Positions 49,550 through 61,858 of a stretch of 64,000 bases of DNA are shown piece after piece. The notes beneath the pieces are model-generated. The model was not told the DNA's origin. It made no database searches and worked only from the letters and a program-made list of their open reading frames with translations. The DNA lies in contig JNEU01000825.1 of the NCBI GenBank assembly GCA_000697475.1, forward strand, positions 62,001 to 126,000. The letters are read 5' to 3'. Each line of letters begins with the position of its first letter. The stretch's first letter is position 1. Source of the DNA: Lichtheimia corymbifera B2541. Its lineage: Eukaryota > Mucoromycota > Mucoromycetes > Mucorales > Lichtheimiaceae. The position numbers and the translations under genes were made by a program.

Positions 49550-51202
49550 ATGATGATGCTCACACGGGATAAACTTGCACAGCACAACAAGCACTTTGAA
49601 GATCATGGTCAATATGCACTCGACCGCATCCATGCCTTTGTCCAAGAACAATGTCTTTTACATGATCCAAATGAACCAGCTGTACCCCATAATCCTGGCC
49701 CTCTGACGCGCATCCATTTGGCTAAACAACGCCCCAAAAAGTGTCGATCAGGTATAACAACAAGATTGGCTTTGTGAGATCCCTTCTGATGTCATCAAGT
49801 ATAGAAGGAGACAAAATAACGATTGAAAGTGGAGACGAGGAATGCGTTCAACGCTATCCAGCACCTGCTGCAGCTGCCTGTCATATGCTAGAGGTATAGT
49901 ATTTAATGATCCAATTTCTTGTTTTTGTATGCTTTCTTTCGCTCTTTCTCACTTTTTTCTTTTCTCTTGAGAAATTCACATCGCCCAACGTTCAAGTCAA
50001 CAGGCTTACTGTGAGTAACTACTAGATGGCGTCTGTATGTAAGATTTATTTTGACTAATGATGCATAAACGACGATAGATGCGTACGCGACGTAGAGGAT
50101 TATTCAACTATGGCAAGTCATCAGCCAAAGCAAGGACAAGAAAACCAGGTGGTAAGATACTATCAAAACGTATATATCAAAAGAGTAATAACACCCAACA
50201 ACCATAGTACAAGATCTAGTGTTCTCGGAAACCGCCTTCCTTGGACATCGACAGCCGCATCCCTCCAAATCAGTATCGAAACGATTCAACAAGAAGCCGG
50301 CATCATCCTACATGTCATTTGATGCCTCTTCCAGCAAGTTGTACTACATGAATAGCAGCCATGGAAAGGTAGAGCATGAAGGCAACAACAACAGCGTCCG
50401 TTCTATGCATAAGGAGATTCAAGGCAATCAACAACATGATCCTTCCTATTCATTTGGCAAAGCACCTGTGCACTATTACATGGAAAATGATGATGGCAAT
50501 GGAGGAATGCATGGCCACTATGACGATGGAATGATGCAATCACAACCATATCAGCTATATGCAGCAACACCAATCGTGCCTGATCGTGATGCTCAAGAGC
50601 AGCAAAGTTACGAGGAGTACATGCAATACTATTACCATGTGGATCAACATCCCAGATATCATGATGCATACGAGCATCAAGCATTGCCTGAACCAGAGGA
50701 TCCTTATGCGTATTATGGCAATAATGCACAAGATGGCTATTACTATCAATCCACCTATCATCATCCTTCAGAGAACCACCAATATCATCAGCAGCACAGC
50801 TATGATCATGCTTACTATGGTAATGATGGACAAGGCAATTACGCACAAGCACAACAACAACAACAACAACCTCCAGCGGTTCAAGAACGATGGATGCCAC
50901 ATGCTTATACGTTGGTGACTCTTAACGATATCCCTTTGGTGCCACAACAACAGCAACAACCCCATCCTGGCTTACGCCCTGTACGATTACCCACCCCACT
51001 GGTACCACCCACACCAAAACCAACACCCCAAGATCATGAAAAGTCACCCATTGATGATGTACAAACGCTATCCACAGGGATGTCCTTGTCCGATGAGCAA
51101 GATCCAGTGGATAAGACAATTGCTTTCCTCCAAGCATCCACAAAAAAGACGTTACAACCTGACTTTAGCTCTCTCTGGAAGCAGCGTCCATTGCATCGCT
51201 AG
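49550..51202 (+). CDS. Unknown Tyr/Gln/His/Pro-rich protein
   Basis: Starts MMMLTRDKLAQHNKHFEDHG at 49550 only 76 bp after the previous stop. Exons can be joined in frame: ...PKKCRS|EGDKITIESGDEE..., ...ACHMLE|KFTSPNVQVNRLT|MRTRRRGLFNYGKSSAKART..., then VQDLVFSETAFLGHRQPHPS. The basic RTRRRGLFNYGKSSAKARTR segment could be a nuclear localisation signal. From about 50320 onward the protein is low complexity, very rich in Tyr, His, Gln, Asp and Pro (Y-rich, prion-like composition, poly-Gln near 50850), with a short ordered-looking end (DPVDKTIAFLQASTKKTLQP). Length about 430 aa. Family not recognised. The Tyr/Gln-rich tract is of the type that drives condensate formation in RNA-binding or transcriptional proteins, but no RNA-binding domain is visible. 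Confidence 0.65.
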
Positions 51203-51341
51203 TGTAGTAGTAGTAGACATTATTATGTTATCTCTGCAATCGTTTATGTATCAATAGATTAACTATGAATGAGTGTGTAAATTTATCGGGAGGTCAAAGT
51301 GGGGAATTTCTTTCCAGCTCTCTTTGTTCCTTTCCCTTCTT

Positions 51342-53480
51342 ATGGCAGCAACAGCAAAAAAGCAGCAGGACAAACAAGCAGCCGCCAAGATCTTGAATGG
51401 TGGCAGTGCACATCAACGCAATACCTTGGACTCGCTATTGAACCGTGCAATCAAGTTTCGCAAATCACGCTATGTCGACGAGAAGCTCGAGCTCTTTAAG
51501 AAAAAGTATGCACCCATCAACGATCGCTCCACGATCCAGTCCTCCAACGCTGTGAATCTCGCCAACGACGTGCTTCCCGGCATTGATGCCAATGGATTTG
51601 AACAGCCCAACAAAGTATTGTTCAGCAAAGAAAAACTCAACCCTGCATGGGCCACGATCCGGCCGATCGGTGCAGGCCTTTCAAGCGATCTTGGTCCTAC
51701 TTCGGCTCTCAACTCAGTCCTTCAAGTTGTCACCTATACACCCATTCTCTGCAACTACCTATTAACACGATGGCATGGAAATAATTGTATGTATTGCAAT
51801 GTTGGGGAGGGGTGGATATGGACAAAGCATACTCATCTCCTTACTAGGTACAATGCATGATTATTGCTTTGTTTGTGCACTCGAGGATCACGTCTCTCTG
51901 GTACTCAAGAATACAAAAGATACCATCACACCCCGTCAATTCATTGGCAAGCTCAAGAGTAAGTCAGGATGAATCCATCAATGCTCTTTTCACTGACCCT
52001 ACAACATTTATTTAGAAATGCCCAAAGGAACATCAACGGATGCTTTTCAAGTTTGGACTTTTTTCATGGATCAAATGCAACATGCACTTTTATTGGAAAA
52101 GAGGTAAATAGGAAAAGGAGGATGATGTAAAGACAATCCAACTCACTGCAATTCATTTAGTACCCAAGATGAACGCATCAAACAAACAACAGCATTATAC
52201 CAGATGTTTGGAGGCTTCATGCAAAATCATTTCCTGTGCGACACATGTCAAAAGGGCGGCAACGACTATGATGCATTTTTACACCTCTCATTGAACATTG
52301 ACTCTGCAAATACGGTGGAGAAGTGCTTATCGCATACTATCCGACAACAAAATGTCAAAGGGTACAAATGTCCAAGGTAGGATAAAGATGGAAGGATGTG
52401 AGAGAAGCAATGGTATTGATAATCTTTTAGTTGTGAAAAGGAATGTTCAGGAAAGAGGACCAGGAGTATATACCGTGCACCTCCAGTATTAGCGATTCAC
52501 CTTGATCGTTTTGGCAAGAGCGGCAAGAATGAAAAGATGATCCGGTTCCAAGAGACTTTGGATATCAAGCGTTACATCACCACGACCGAACAAGAAGCAC
52601 TTGAACAATCTCAGTATCAACTCTATGGCGTCATCACCCATCGTGGCGCTTCACAGCAAGGTGGTCAATATGCAGCATTCGCAAAGAGTTCCAATGGCTT
52701 ATGGCATTGCTTTGAAAATGAATTGGTAAGAGAGTGGATATATTTAATGGATGATGGATGGCAGGGAAATCTGACCACTGCTGCTGTTCATAGGTGCAAC
52801 AAGTAAGCATCAACCGATTACTGGAACAAAAAGCATACATGCTTTTTTACACCATCCCACGATCCACCAAAAAGGCCGACAAGTCCAAGCAGCCAACCAC
52901 CCCTACTGCCAAGGGTCTAAAGTCTGTCAAGGTCGATGTGGAAGAGAAAGTGACACCAACAAAAGTACAAGAGGAGAGCGAAAAGGAAAGCGATATGGAT
53001 CAGGAACAAAGTGCTGATGAGGATGACGATGACGAGGAGGAGGAGGAGGAGGAGGAAAAGGCCAAAGTACAACAAGCGTTGGATGAAGCAGCTGCCCAAC
53101 CCATGGCTGATAGCAAAGACGCCGTGGTGATTCGACATGATGAAACGATGGAATCAAAACGTGAAAAGTTGGATCAGCTTATCAAGCGAGAAATGGATCA
53201 AAGCTCAAGTGCTCACGCCAAGGAATTGTTACTTTCCAAGTCCTCTAATGCTCAATTCCAGGGCGATGTTGAGACATGGGATGAAAAGGATGCTGCCACT
53301 GAAAAGAAACGCCTGGCGCTGATCAAAAAGACCAAGACCAAGCGGAAACGGCCTGATCAATATGATCTTGACTATGATCGTGGCAAGGTCAAAAAGGTTA
53401 AAAAGAAGAATAATGATAAGTTTAATAAGCCCAATGTATTCCAAATGGCCGCTGAATCCATGCAGCATAGTAAACGTTAA
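51342..53480 (+). CDS. USP36/Ubp10-like protein with degenerate active site (pseudo-deubiquitinase)
   Basis: Family C19 ubiquitin-specific protease homologue of about 615 aa in six exons. The fold landmarks are all there: the Cys box at about residues 114-135 (GLSSDLGPTSALNSVLQVVT), YCFVCALEDHV, the CDTC and YKCPSCEKEC metal-binding pairs, PPVLAIHLDRFGK, and the His box LYGVITHRGASQQGGQYAAF with QKAYMLFY. But the catalytic Cys of NTCFLN is Ser (codon 51702-51704), the GHY His is Gln (52666-52668) and the FND Asp is Asn (52717-52719); the oxyanion Asn is Pro. The C-terminal nucleolar-type tail (acidic run, then KRKRPDQYDLDYDRGKVKKV and FNKPNVFQ) matches the DRGKxKK...F-FQ motif of USP36. No frameshift or stop breaks the gene, so it is retained as a non-catalytic protein, perhaps a ubiquitin- or nucleolus-binding scaffold (inference). 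Confidence 0.88.
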
Positions 53481-54468
53481 TAATAAACCATTGTATATTA
53501 TCCACATCATCGAGTTCCATCTATTTTTGTAGTGGGCGTGGTTCATGCTTAATCAGTCAAATGCCGCTCGCAATTTTGCATGAATGTGCTCTCCACGTGA
53601 TCCTTTCTCAAAACCAACCGCCAGCACACTTTTTTTTCTTCCATGATATTTGACCATCAGTACTCGTTACATGAGGAGAATGATGAGGATGGTTTATATA
53701 AACGTGCTACTTGTCTTTCAATATCAAATAGCTATGTATCATTTGTGCACTTTTTACTGAAACAAGCTCGCACGGTTTCAATAGCCTAACGATATATGGA
53801 TGCAAAGTTACCAAAAGTGCTTCCACCACACGCATACACAGCATGAATAACATGATCCCATTCATGTGTGTGTGGCAGGCAGAAAAGATCAGGATGGGGG
53901 GTGTTTATGCATTTGGGCGTACAAAGCTAGATTAGGTCAGAAATGGGGATCCAATTACCAGGCTTTGATATTATCTGTATGACAACCACCAGATAAGTAC
54001 CATCTTTTGATGGTTGTACAAGAGATGGGGTTGTGAAACCATTCCAACGCGTCGTCGCTATCGCCACCGTTGCCATGAGCAATCCAACAATGTCGTTTAT
54101 TATTATCAATGGCAATCACCATGCAACTATATATCCAACTCTTATGACATGTTGACATTTTCCTTTAATCAATTGAATGAGAATGATACAATGGCTAACG
54201 GATAATCTAGCTGACTACTCTATTATAAAGTCATTGGTGGAAAGAAACGGTATATCTCTCATATACTTTCAAGCAGATCCATGTACGGCTGACTTTTGAT
54301 CCTTCTTGTTCTTCTCCCCTCCTCTCGTTTTTTGTGGGTTCTCTACTTTTTTTCACGTTGAATTCCCAAACTGATTTCGCAAAGTGACCCATACGTCGAA
54401 TTCAAGACGATTGTCGGCATATCGAAAGGAGTAAAGCAATTGTGTACGATGCAATTCAACTGGCAACC
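53481..54468. other. Intergenic region (about 1 kb)
   Basis: Two co-oriented genes flank it. A TATA-like TTTATATAAACG occurs at about 53693-53704 with no ORF behind it. Short ORFs at 53927-54205 overlap on both strands and show no coding evidence. Confidence 0.4.
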
Positions 54469-55933
54469 ATGCTAAACTCCAAGCGCTCGCAAACGGTAGT
54501 GGACAATGACAAGCAACCTTGCAGGCCTGTGCATCCGCTCCCATACAGGACCATATACCAAGAGCTCATTTGGAGTAAGCAGCAGCAGCAGCAGCACTTG
54601 ATTCCTACCCAGTTGAGACTTACGTTGTTGTTGTTGCCTAGGTAACCGGACTGTGATAGCCGCGTCGTCAGCTGCTGTGGTCGGTGTTGTAGCTGGATAT
54701 CCAGTAAGTGCTTGATTATCATTACCACGTACGTAAGACATGAGTTCATGATGCATGAAATTCTATAGTTTGATTCTATCAAGACACGAATGCAAACTGA
54801 ACCCTATGACTCAATTACTGCTTGTGTCCGGCAAACGTATAGGGAAGAAGGCGTACGCGGCTTTTTTAGAGGTAGTCTTATTATACAATGGTGACTGGAT
54901 CCAATGCACTCAAGTGTGTTTCATTATTAGGTGTATTACCACCTTTGGTGACCGTCAGCATCATCAAGTCAATCTCGTTTTCAGTGTATGAACAAACCAA
55001 GACATTTCTCAAATCCCATTATCCGTTCTTTGCACGTGATGACAATCTACAATCGGTGATGGCCATGTCAACGTTGGGCGGTGCAGCGAGCGGTGCCTTT
55101 GTTGCCACATTTAGCTGTCCTGTAAGTCATATACACACATGCTCATGATACACACATACACATGTATACTGAAATCACTTCTCCAAGTTTGAATTTGTCA
55201 AGATCCATAAGCAGCTGGAGATTCTTCTGTTGCAGGCCAGCAGTATATCAACAGGCGCTACTGTGATGCGTGAAAGAAACAACAAGAGCAACAATAGTGG
55301 TGGTGGATCATCCAATAATCTGCCAACCACATCAAGCTGGCATTCGGCCAAGGAAATTGTGCGCTCCAAGGGCATCTTAGGATTGTGGTCAGGATACGGC
55401 TTACATTTCTGTATGTGGGGGAAATCGATGGGATGATGATGACACACACAGTAACATTGCTATTCCAAATTCCTAGTGCGTGATACGTTGGGTACTGCTG
55501 TCTATTTTGGTGGCTACGAGACAACCAAATTTCTACTTTCTGGTCCTGAACGAACAGCGGGGCCCATGACACAGTTTCTGGCAGGTGGCATTTGTGGCAT
55601 TCTATGTTGGCTGGCCGTGTTTCCTATTGATCTTGTAAAGTCATTGATGCAAAAAGAGGTGCTAGCACCATGTCGCAAGTACAGGAGTACCATGGATTGT
55701 GTTAAAGACATTTATCGTTCCAGAGGTGCAAGTGGATTCTACCGCGGAATTACTGTGACCTTGATTCGAGCATTCCCGTAAGGCTTTTTCATCTATCCCT
55801 TTGTGGAGGGTGAGATAACTAACTTTTTTTCTATCATCATAGCATCCATTCGCTCAACTTTTTGGTTTATGAGCAAACATTGCTGCTTGTCCGATACGCC
55901 TCCAATCATACCCATGAACATGTTTCATTGTAA
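54469..55933 (+). CDS. Mitochondrial carrier family (SLC25) protein
   Basis: Inner-membrane metabolite carrier with three tandem repeats, each showing a PX[DE]XXK motif: GYPFDSIKTRMQTEPYDSI (intron between GYP and FDS), CPFEFVKIHKQLEILLLQ (intron after CP), and FPIDLVKSLMQKEVL. The second half-motifs REEGVRGFFRG, SKGILGLWSGYG and SRGASGFYRGITVTLIRAFP are also present. Exon 1 begins MLNSKRSQTVVDNDKQPCRP and splices A|GT to NRTVIAASSAAVVGVVAG. The stop is at 55931-55933, after HEHVSL. Total about 330-340 aa, slightly long because of a Ser/Asn/Gly-rich matrix loop insert in repeat 2 (about 55240-55330). It looks like the amino-acid/carnitine carrier branch (YMC1, SLC25A45/47, CRC1), but the substrate contact residues were not assigned. 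Confidence 0.9.
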
Positions 55934-56091
55934 ATATGTGTAGTACCTACAACACCCCGCTATAATATGCAACACAACCATCGCCACCGCCACCACAACA
56001 ACAAGTCGCTATAGAGAGAAAGCCTCCATCCACACACTTGTTAGGGGCTCGTTGAAATTTGAAAATAAACCCGCGAGAAAATGCTGACATG

Positions 56092-56099
56092 GCATAAAA
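56092..56099 (+). promoter_or_regulatory. TATA-like box of the GH3 beta-glucosidase gene
   Basis: GCATAAAAA lies about 60 bp upstream of the GH3 ATG, followed by CCTTTTTCATTCTACAG. A reasonable core promoter by position; weak by sequence. Confidence 0.35.
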
Positions 56100-56154
56100 A
56101 GCATGGCTCGATCCGATTGTCCTTTTTCATTCTACAGCTGATACACATCCCATT

Positions 56155-58801
56155 ATGCGTCATAGCATTCTCTTTTACAGCATTGCAGTGGTCGTTAGCG
56201 CCTTGTCACACCAAGCCATGGTTGCTGCAGCAGAGGAAGAATTGGGCTATGGCACTTTAAGTCCTGAAGAATACGACCGCCCTGGTGATGAAATTGATGC
56301 CGATATCAAGGACATGGTGTCAAAGATGACGCTGGAAGAAAAGATTGGTCAAATGACTCAACTCAACCAAGACTTGGTCCTTGGTGCTGATGGTGTTCTC
56401 AATGAGACAGCCGTGGAATACTATGCACAGAACTACTATGTGGGCTCTTATCTCAACCAACTTGCTCGGTACGTACATACATAATCTTGCTTATCTTGGA
56501 TACACTCGCTGATTTTCCTTGCTAGTGATGGCATCAACTATGATCATGGAGAATACGCAGATTTGATTGAACGTATCCAAGAAATCACATTATCCGCCAA
56601 CTCCACATACAAGATCCCCATCATTTACGGGTACGATGTGTCCCCTTTATGCCAGTCAACTTTGCTAACATGTTCTTTTTATAGATTGGACCACATTCAT
56701 GGTGCGCATTATGTTGCCAAATGTAAGATTACTATTATCAAATCCATCAACCATTTGCTCAATGACAATGTATGTGAATTATAGCTACCATTTTCCCTCA
56801 TGGAATCAATCTTGGGGCCACTTTCAATCCAAAGCTTGCCTATGAGACAGCTGTGGTAACAGCTCGTGAAACGCGTGCAGCCAATGTGCAATGGTATGTA
56901 TGAGTGGGCATTAAGGTTTTCTGAAAATGCGACAACAACAGCAACTGACTTTTATGCAACAAGGACCTTTGCCCCTGTGTTGGACATTCCAATGAGCAAA
57001 CAATGGGCACGTGTATATGAGAATTTTGGTGAAGACCCCTACATGTCATCCATCATGGGTGCTGCTGCTGTGCGTGGTTACCAGGGCCAATACAAGTCGG
57101 ATCGTACCAAGGTAGCTGCCTCCATGAAGCACTTTATTGCCTATGGTGCTCCTTACAGTGGTCAGGATCGGGACACCACGGTGGTATCAGATCGAACCAT
57201 TCACGATATCTTTATGCCTGGTTTCCGTGCCGCCGTCGATGCTGGTGTAGCCACTGCTATGGAATCCTATATTGATGTGAATGGTGAACCTGTGGTGGCT
57301 TCACACAAGTACTTGCAAGAAATGTTACGTGAACAACTTGGATTCAAGGGTATGCTGGTGACCGATTGGGCCGAAATTGAAAACCTGTACACCACCCACA
57401 AAGTGGCTGCATCGCATCGAGACGCTGTCAGCATGTCGATTGGTAGCACGAGTGTGGATATGTCCATGGTGCCTAGTGATATTATCTTTTTCGATGAACT
57501 CAAGGCACTCGTTCTTGATGGTGTCATTTCCGAAGAGCGTGTGAATGAGTCTGCTGAACGATTGTTACAGCTCAAAAAGGATCTTGGCTTATTGGAACCC
57601 GATGGATGGAAAGCTGATAGATCACTTGAAATTGGAAAGTCTGAAGATATTGAGCTGGCAAGACAAGCTGCACGTGAATCGATTACTTTGCTCAAGAATG
57701 ATGATGATGTATTACCGCTCAAACCCGATCAGCGTGTGTTGGTGGTTGGGCCAACAGGAAGTGATTTGAGCCACTTGGCAGGTGGTTGGACCATTTATTG
57801 GCAAGGGTAATGTATACATATATATATATGCTTTTCTAAAATACACGACACTTATATATCCTTTATTTAGAGCAACGGATGATGGTTGGCAAGGAAAGGT
57901 TGATGACGAGCAATTTTATTCAAACGGCACCACCATCTATAACGGCATGCGTGCAGCTGCACCTGAGGATACTGTGATTGACTATATGCCAGCCTTTGAT
58001 GAAGAAGGCAATGACCTCAATATGGATGAGGTGCTCAAGGCTGCCGAAAACTATGATGTGATTGTTGCAGCCATTGGTGAACGCGTCTATGCTGAAGCCC
58101 CTGGTGACATTCACGATATCCGACTTCCACGTGGCCAGATTGACCACATCCACACAGTGTCAAGCACCACTGGCAAGCCGCTTGTGACCGTCTTGGTGGA
58201 AGGTCGACCTCGTGTGTTGGAAACAATTGCCGATGATTCTCAAGCCCTTGTACAAGCGTATCTTCCAGGTCCATGGGGTGGTCATGCTATGGGTGAAGTG
58301 TTGTTTGGAAAGGTGAATCCTTCTGGTCGTCTTCCTTATACCTATCCCAAGAGTGCTGGTGATATCAACCTTAGCTACTGGCGTCAAGCAAATGATGTTT
58401 GGGACCCGCTCTTTGAATTTGGCCATGGTCTTAGCTATTCACAATTCAGCTACAGCAACATCTCATCCACCGATGAACCTGTACTTGAGAACCCGGATGA
58501 TACAATCACTGTCTCGGTGGATGTTACCAACGCTGGTCCTTATGATGGCATGCATACCGTCTTAATGTTTGTGCAACAGCCTGTGCGTCGTATCACACCA
58601 CCTGCCAAAATGCTCAAGGGATTCCAAAAGATCGACCTTGCTGCTGGTGAGACACGAACCCTTCAATTTGAAGTGAATGGTGACATGTTCCGCTACACTG
58701 GCCTTGACAATGTTCCTCAGGGCACTATTGACAATGGTCCTGTCAAGGTGTTGATTGGTGAGGATGAGTATGAGCTCGAGATTCGTATTCAAACACATTG
58801 A
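56155..58801 (+). CDS. Secreted GH3 family beta-glucosidase
   Basis: Hydrolyses terminal beta-linked glucose from cello-oligosaccharides or related glucans. The N-terminus MRHSILFYSIAVVVSALSHQ followed by Ala-rich AMVAAAEEE is a signal peptide. GH3 N-domain: MTLEEKIGQMTQ, IPIIYGLDHIHG, RVYENFGEDPYMSSIMG, VAASMKHFIAYG and GFKGMLVTDWAEIENLYTTH, with the nucleophile Asp of the TDW block (codon at 57364-57366). GH3 C-domain: ESITLLKNDDDVLPLKPDQ, ERVYAEAPGDIHD containing the likely acid/base Glu, YLPGPWGGHAMGEVLFGKVN and GRLPYTYPKS. A fibronectin III-like domain closes the protein (FEFGHGLSYSQFSY to the stop). About six introns; around 830 aa. The stop is less than 50 bp from the stop of the converging PARN gene. 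Confidence 0.95.
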
Positions 58802-58840
58802 CAAGATCAAATAAAATGGGGGAATGGTTTCCTCTTTTTT

Positions 58841-61104
58841 TCATTGGAGGGAAAGAGCATTTACTTTTTTAACATAATCTGCAATGGTTTCTACTACTAC
58901 TCCAGATGGAAGTTGCTCAATAATAAGCTGCTTGGTGGCATCAATATTGCCCTGCAAATTCTCATACACCACAAATGCACTCTTCTCATCTATTCTATCC
59001 ACAATATGCTTTCCATGGCTCTCGAAAACTTGCTGTAGTGCTTCATCTGAAGGGAAGGTTGCCGTTGGCTCGCAGAGTAAATAGAATCCATCAATTGTCT
59101 CGTCTATCTTTTCAGGTCCTGCGAAATCAAAGCAGACGAATCCGGTGCGCACCATTGTAACCTTGTTGGCAAACTCTGCAAGCACAGGTGTCGGTTCACC
59201 ATTCTTATCGCGAAGTGGATAATAAATCGATCCATAATTGTAGATTTCATCCGCAGGGTCATCCTCAAGCCATTTCGAATCTTCCTCCTCTTCATCATCC
59301 GAGATATCCCATCCATTGGCCTCTCGATCACCACGTTCCTTCTTTTCTTCCTCCACATTTTCTGGTTCAGGTGGCGGTGGTGGCGGTGGGTTGACTTGGT
59401 TCTCTATAATAGCAATGATATCAACAATCATGTGATATTAACCTTTGGATGTCAGTCAGGTACTTACCAACATATGACAACAGCTTCAAGAACGAGATAC
59501 CAGTGATGTAAGCATCATAACCTGCCTCGTGATTCATGTCGTTGACGTATCTCGGGAATTCAATATCCATGTCTAAGCAAAACAACCCACTTAGTGACAT
59601 TGTAACAAAAAATGATCCGTGGTGGACGTACCAATACGAGGATTACTGAATATGTCGCGGTTGGTCTCTGAACGCAAGATTTCCAACGATGTAGCTGTTC
59701 CAATCACAGGCTATATATATACACATCATATCAGTCTATCTTTTGCTTTTATCCCTGATGGTGGTAGTAGTATCCTTTACCTGCAAGTAAGATGAAGCTG
59801 CACAAATATACTTGGTGTCCGCTATGCTATAACAAATCATTAGAAACATATTAAAATGGATACAAATCCTGCCTTACCATGGGAAAAGTTTACGAGCCAG
59901 TTTTTTGAAATCTTGTACGTCTTCAGGAAGGGGCTGGATGAATTGGGCAATCACGTGACACATATCGAGCAACATGTTGTGACCAACGACTGGTTTACGG
60001 GATGCAGAAATCATATCAATCACTCGGCGGAAACCCACAGCCCCCGCACAATCTTTCTTAATACGCTCATGGTAAGTATAACATGTCACTGTATAAAACG
60101 CACACACCCTTCCAATTAATGAAATACCTTGAGTTTGGACATCTGGTCCTTGACACGTTTCTCTCGCTGTTTTCCAGTCAATTTGACCACACGAATGAAA
60201 CCATTTCGACCTTCAGCAGTGAGATCAGGATACCTAATTGAAAAATGTATAAATGCAAAGGACGATATATGTATTCCCCTCCTCCTCACCCCTTGCTACT
60301 CACTGTTTTCTCACTTCTTGATAAATCAATCGACGTTGATAAGCGTTGCGAGTCTCGATATTGACACCATCCTTATCATCAGTTTTGCTGGGATCTTGAA
60401 TCCATGCATCAATTCTCTCCCTAACATAGCATGATGATATGAATACACTGGATCCATTCAAGCAACCATGCCAACAAACTTACTTTGCAGTCGCAACAAA
60501 GCTCTTTTCCTTTTCATCAATGCGGATATCAGGCAAGTCTTCAGACATTTTGCGTTGTGCTTGTTGTACATAGGCTTCTTCTTCGGCCACAGTCAAATAG
60601 GGGATGCCTTGATATATCCACTGAGTTTTGTGTGAGTTGAAACATCCCTTCTGCAATCAGCATATCACATACCTTGTTGAAATCGAAACCTTGTTTTGAT
60701 AAGAAGTCAAATGCTTGTGCCTGGGTCAAGAAAAGACGATCAGGTTGGATCTTGCCGGTCATGCTGGTAGGGAATATGTAAAAATTGAAGGCTTTTGCGA
60801 TATAGCGACCCGACGGCTCGTCCCACTTGAAAGTACACAACCCAAACTGGATAATGATAAAACGACGTGTGGCTTCACGGTATTCAGCATATCGATTCGC
60901 CAATGTGTCTAGGCGGCGTGATCCACCGGGTCGATGTAGTCCTGGAGATAAAAAAGAGTACATAATAATGAGCTTCACTACCAACGACCAAACGTAGAAT
61001 CACGTACCTGAAAGCTCGGTGTCAATGGCTATAAATTCACACTCATCAATGGCCTTTTGAACTGCAGGTAAAGACGACTGGAATTGGTGGCGAGGAATTT
61101 CCAT
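58841..61104 (-). CDS. PARN-type poly(A)-specific ribonuclease (DEDD exonuclease)
   Basis: Deadenylase of the CAF1/PARN family, which removes poly(A) tails from mRNA and matures small non-coding RNAs. The start MEIPRHQFQSSLPAVQKAID at 61104 matches the usual PARN beginning, although the frame stays open to an ATG at 61245 (a possible N-terminal extension). Active-site residues: CEFIAIDTELSGLHRP gives DxE; KPVVGHNMLLDMCHVIAQFI gives the third acidic residue; MNHEAGYDAYITGISFL gives the His and last Asp. Between them are LANRYAEYREATRRFIIIQF and FLSKQGFDFNKWIYQGIPYL, the PARN-specific pattern. After the nuclease core come a Pro run, an acidic stretch (WDISDDEEEEDSKWLEDDP) and a C-terminal domain resembling the PARN RRM-like part (AFVVYENLQGNIDATKQLI). 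About ten short introns. Confidence 0.92.
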
Positions 61105-61245
61105 AACGCGTGTGTTGTAGGTGTGCTGTGTGCAACAAGTGGAAAACTCGCGTCGGCAGATCAACTCTTTTTTCTCTTTAGGATTCCGTCTGTCAAGTGC
61201 ATAAACATCTGCAGTGATCATCTTGATGGGTGTGTATCGTATCAC

Positions 61246-61858
61246 ATACTACATACATGTTCCCCCCCCCACCTCCTCCTCCAGCCTTATTAGTGTGTCA
61301 CTATTCATTGTCCCCTTCCTTGACTCATTGATTGTTCTTTGATCAATAATAATACATTGTCTTTTCTTCGACGGTCTTTTATAACAAAGAGAGGAAATCA
61401 CCATCTCTCCTTATTTCCATGGCAACGACGATCGTTGCTGTGTAAGAAACGCGAACCTACATGATTTTTGGTACTGGGGTGTCACAAGCCGGCTGATGGT
61501 AGTAACCTCTGATCCGGCATAGCAATGTGTATGCGTGATGTCAAAGTAAAGAATACAAGGATATCCCTGTGCTCATTATGAAAGGCAGCTATTCATTGTC
61601 ATTGCCACTGTCTGAAAAAGCTTAATGTAGTGTGTCCCCTACCACTCTCTCCCACATCTTTTCTCACATATGCTATATTCACGCGTGCGAATCTAGGACA
61701 TACACCAAATCGAGATCAGCTTATCACCCGACTGGATCCTTCTCGTAGTTGATGACAGTCTGTGTGAATACGCTGTACCCCGTGTGTAAATCCCAGGGGC
61801 TTGTCATGTCCTATAAAAATAGTAAAAGTCGCCACAATCATCCCTTCGTCTTCCAAAC
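61246..61858. promoter_or_regulatory. Divergent promoter region between PARN and the second MFS permease
   Basis: 613 bp shared by two divergent genes. It contains a C9 run at 61262-61270 and, at 61811-61820, CTATAAAAAT, a good TATA box 40-48 bp before the permease ATG. No ORF of note. Confidence 0.5.
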
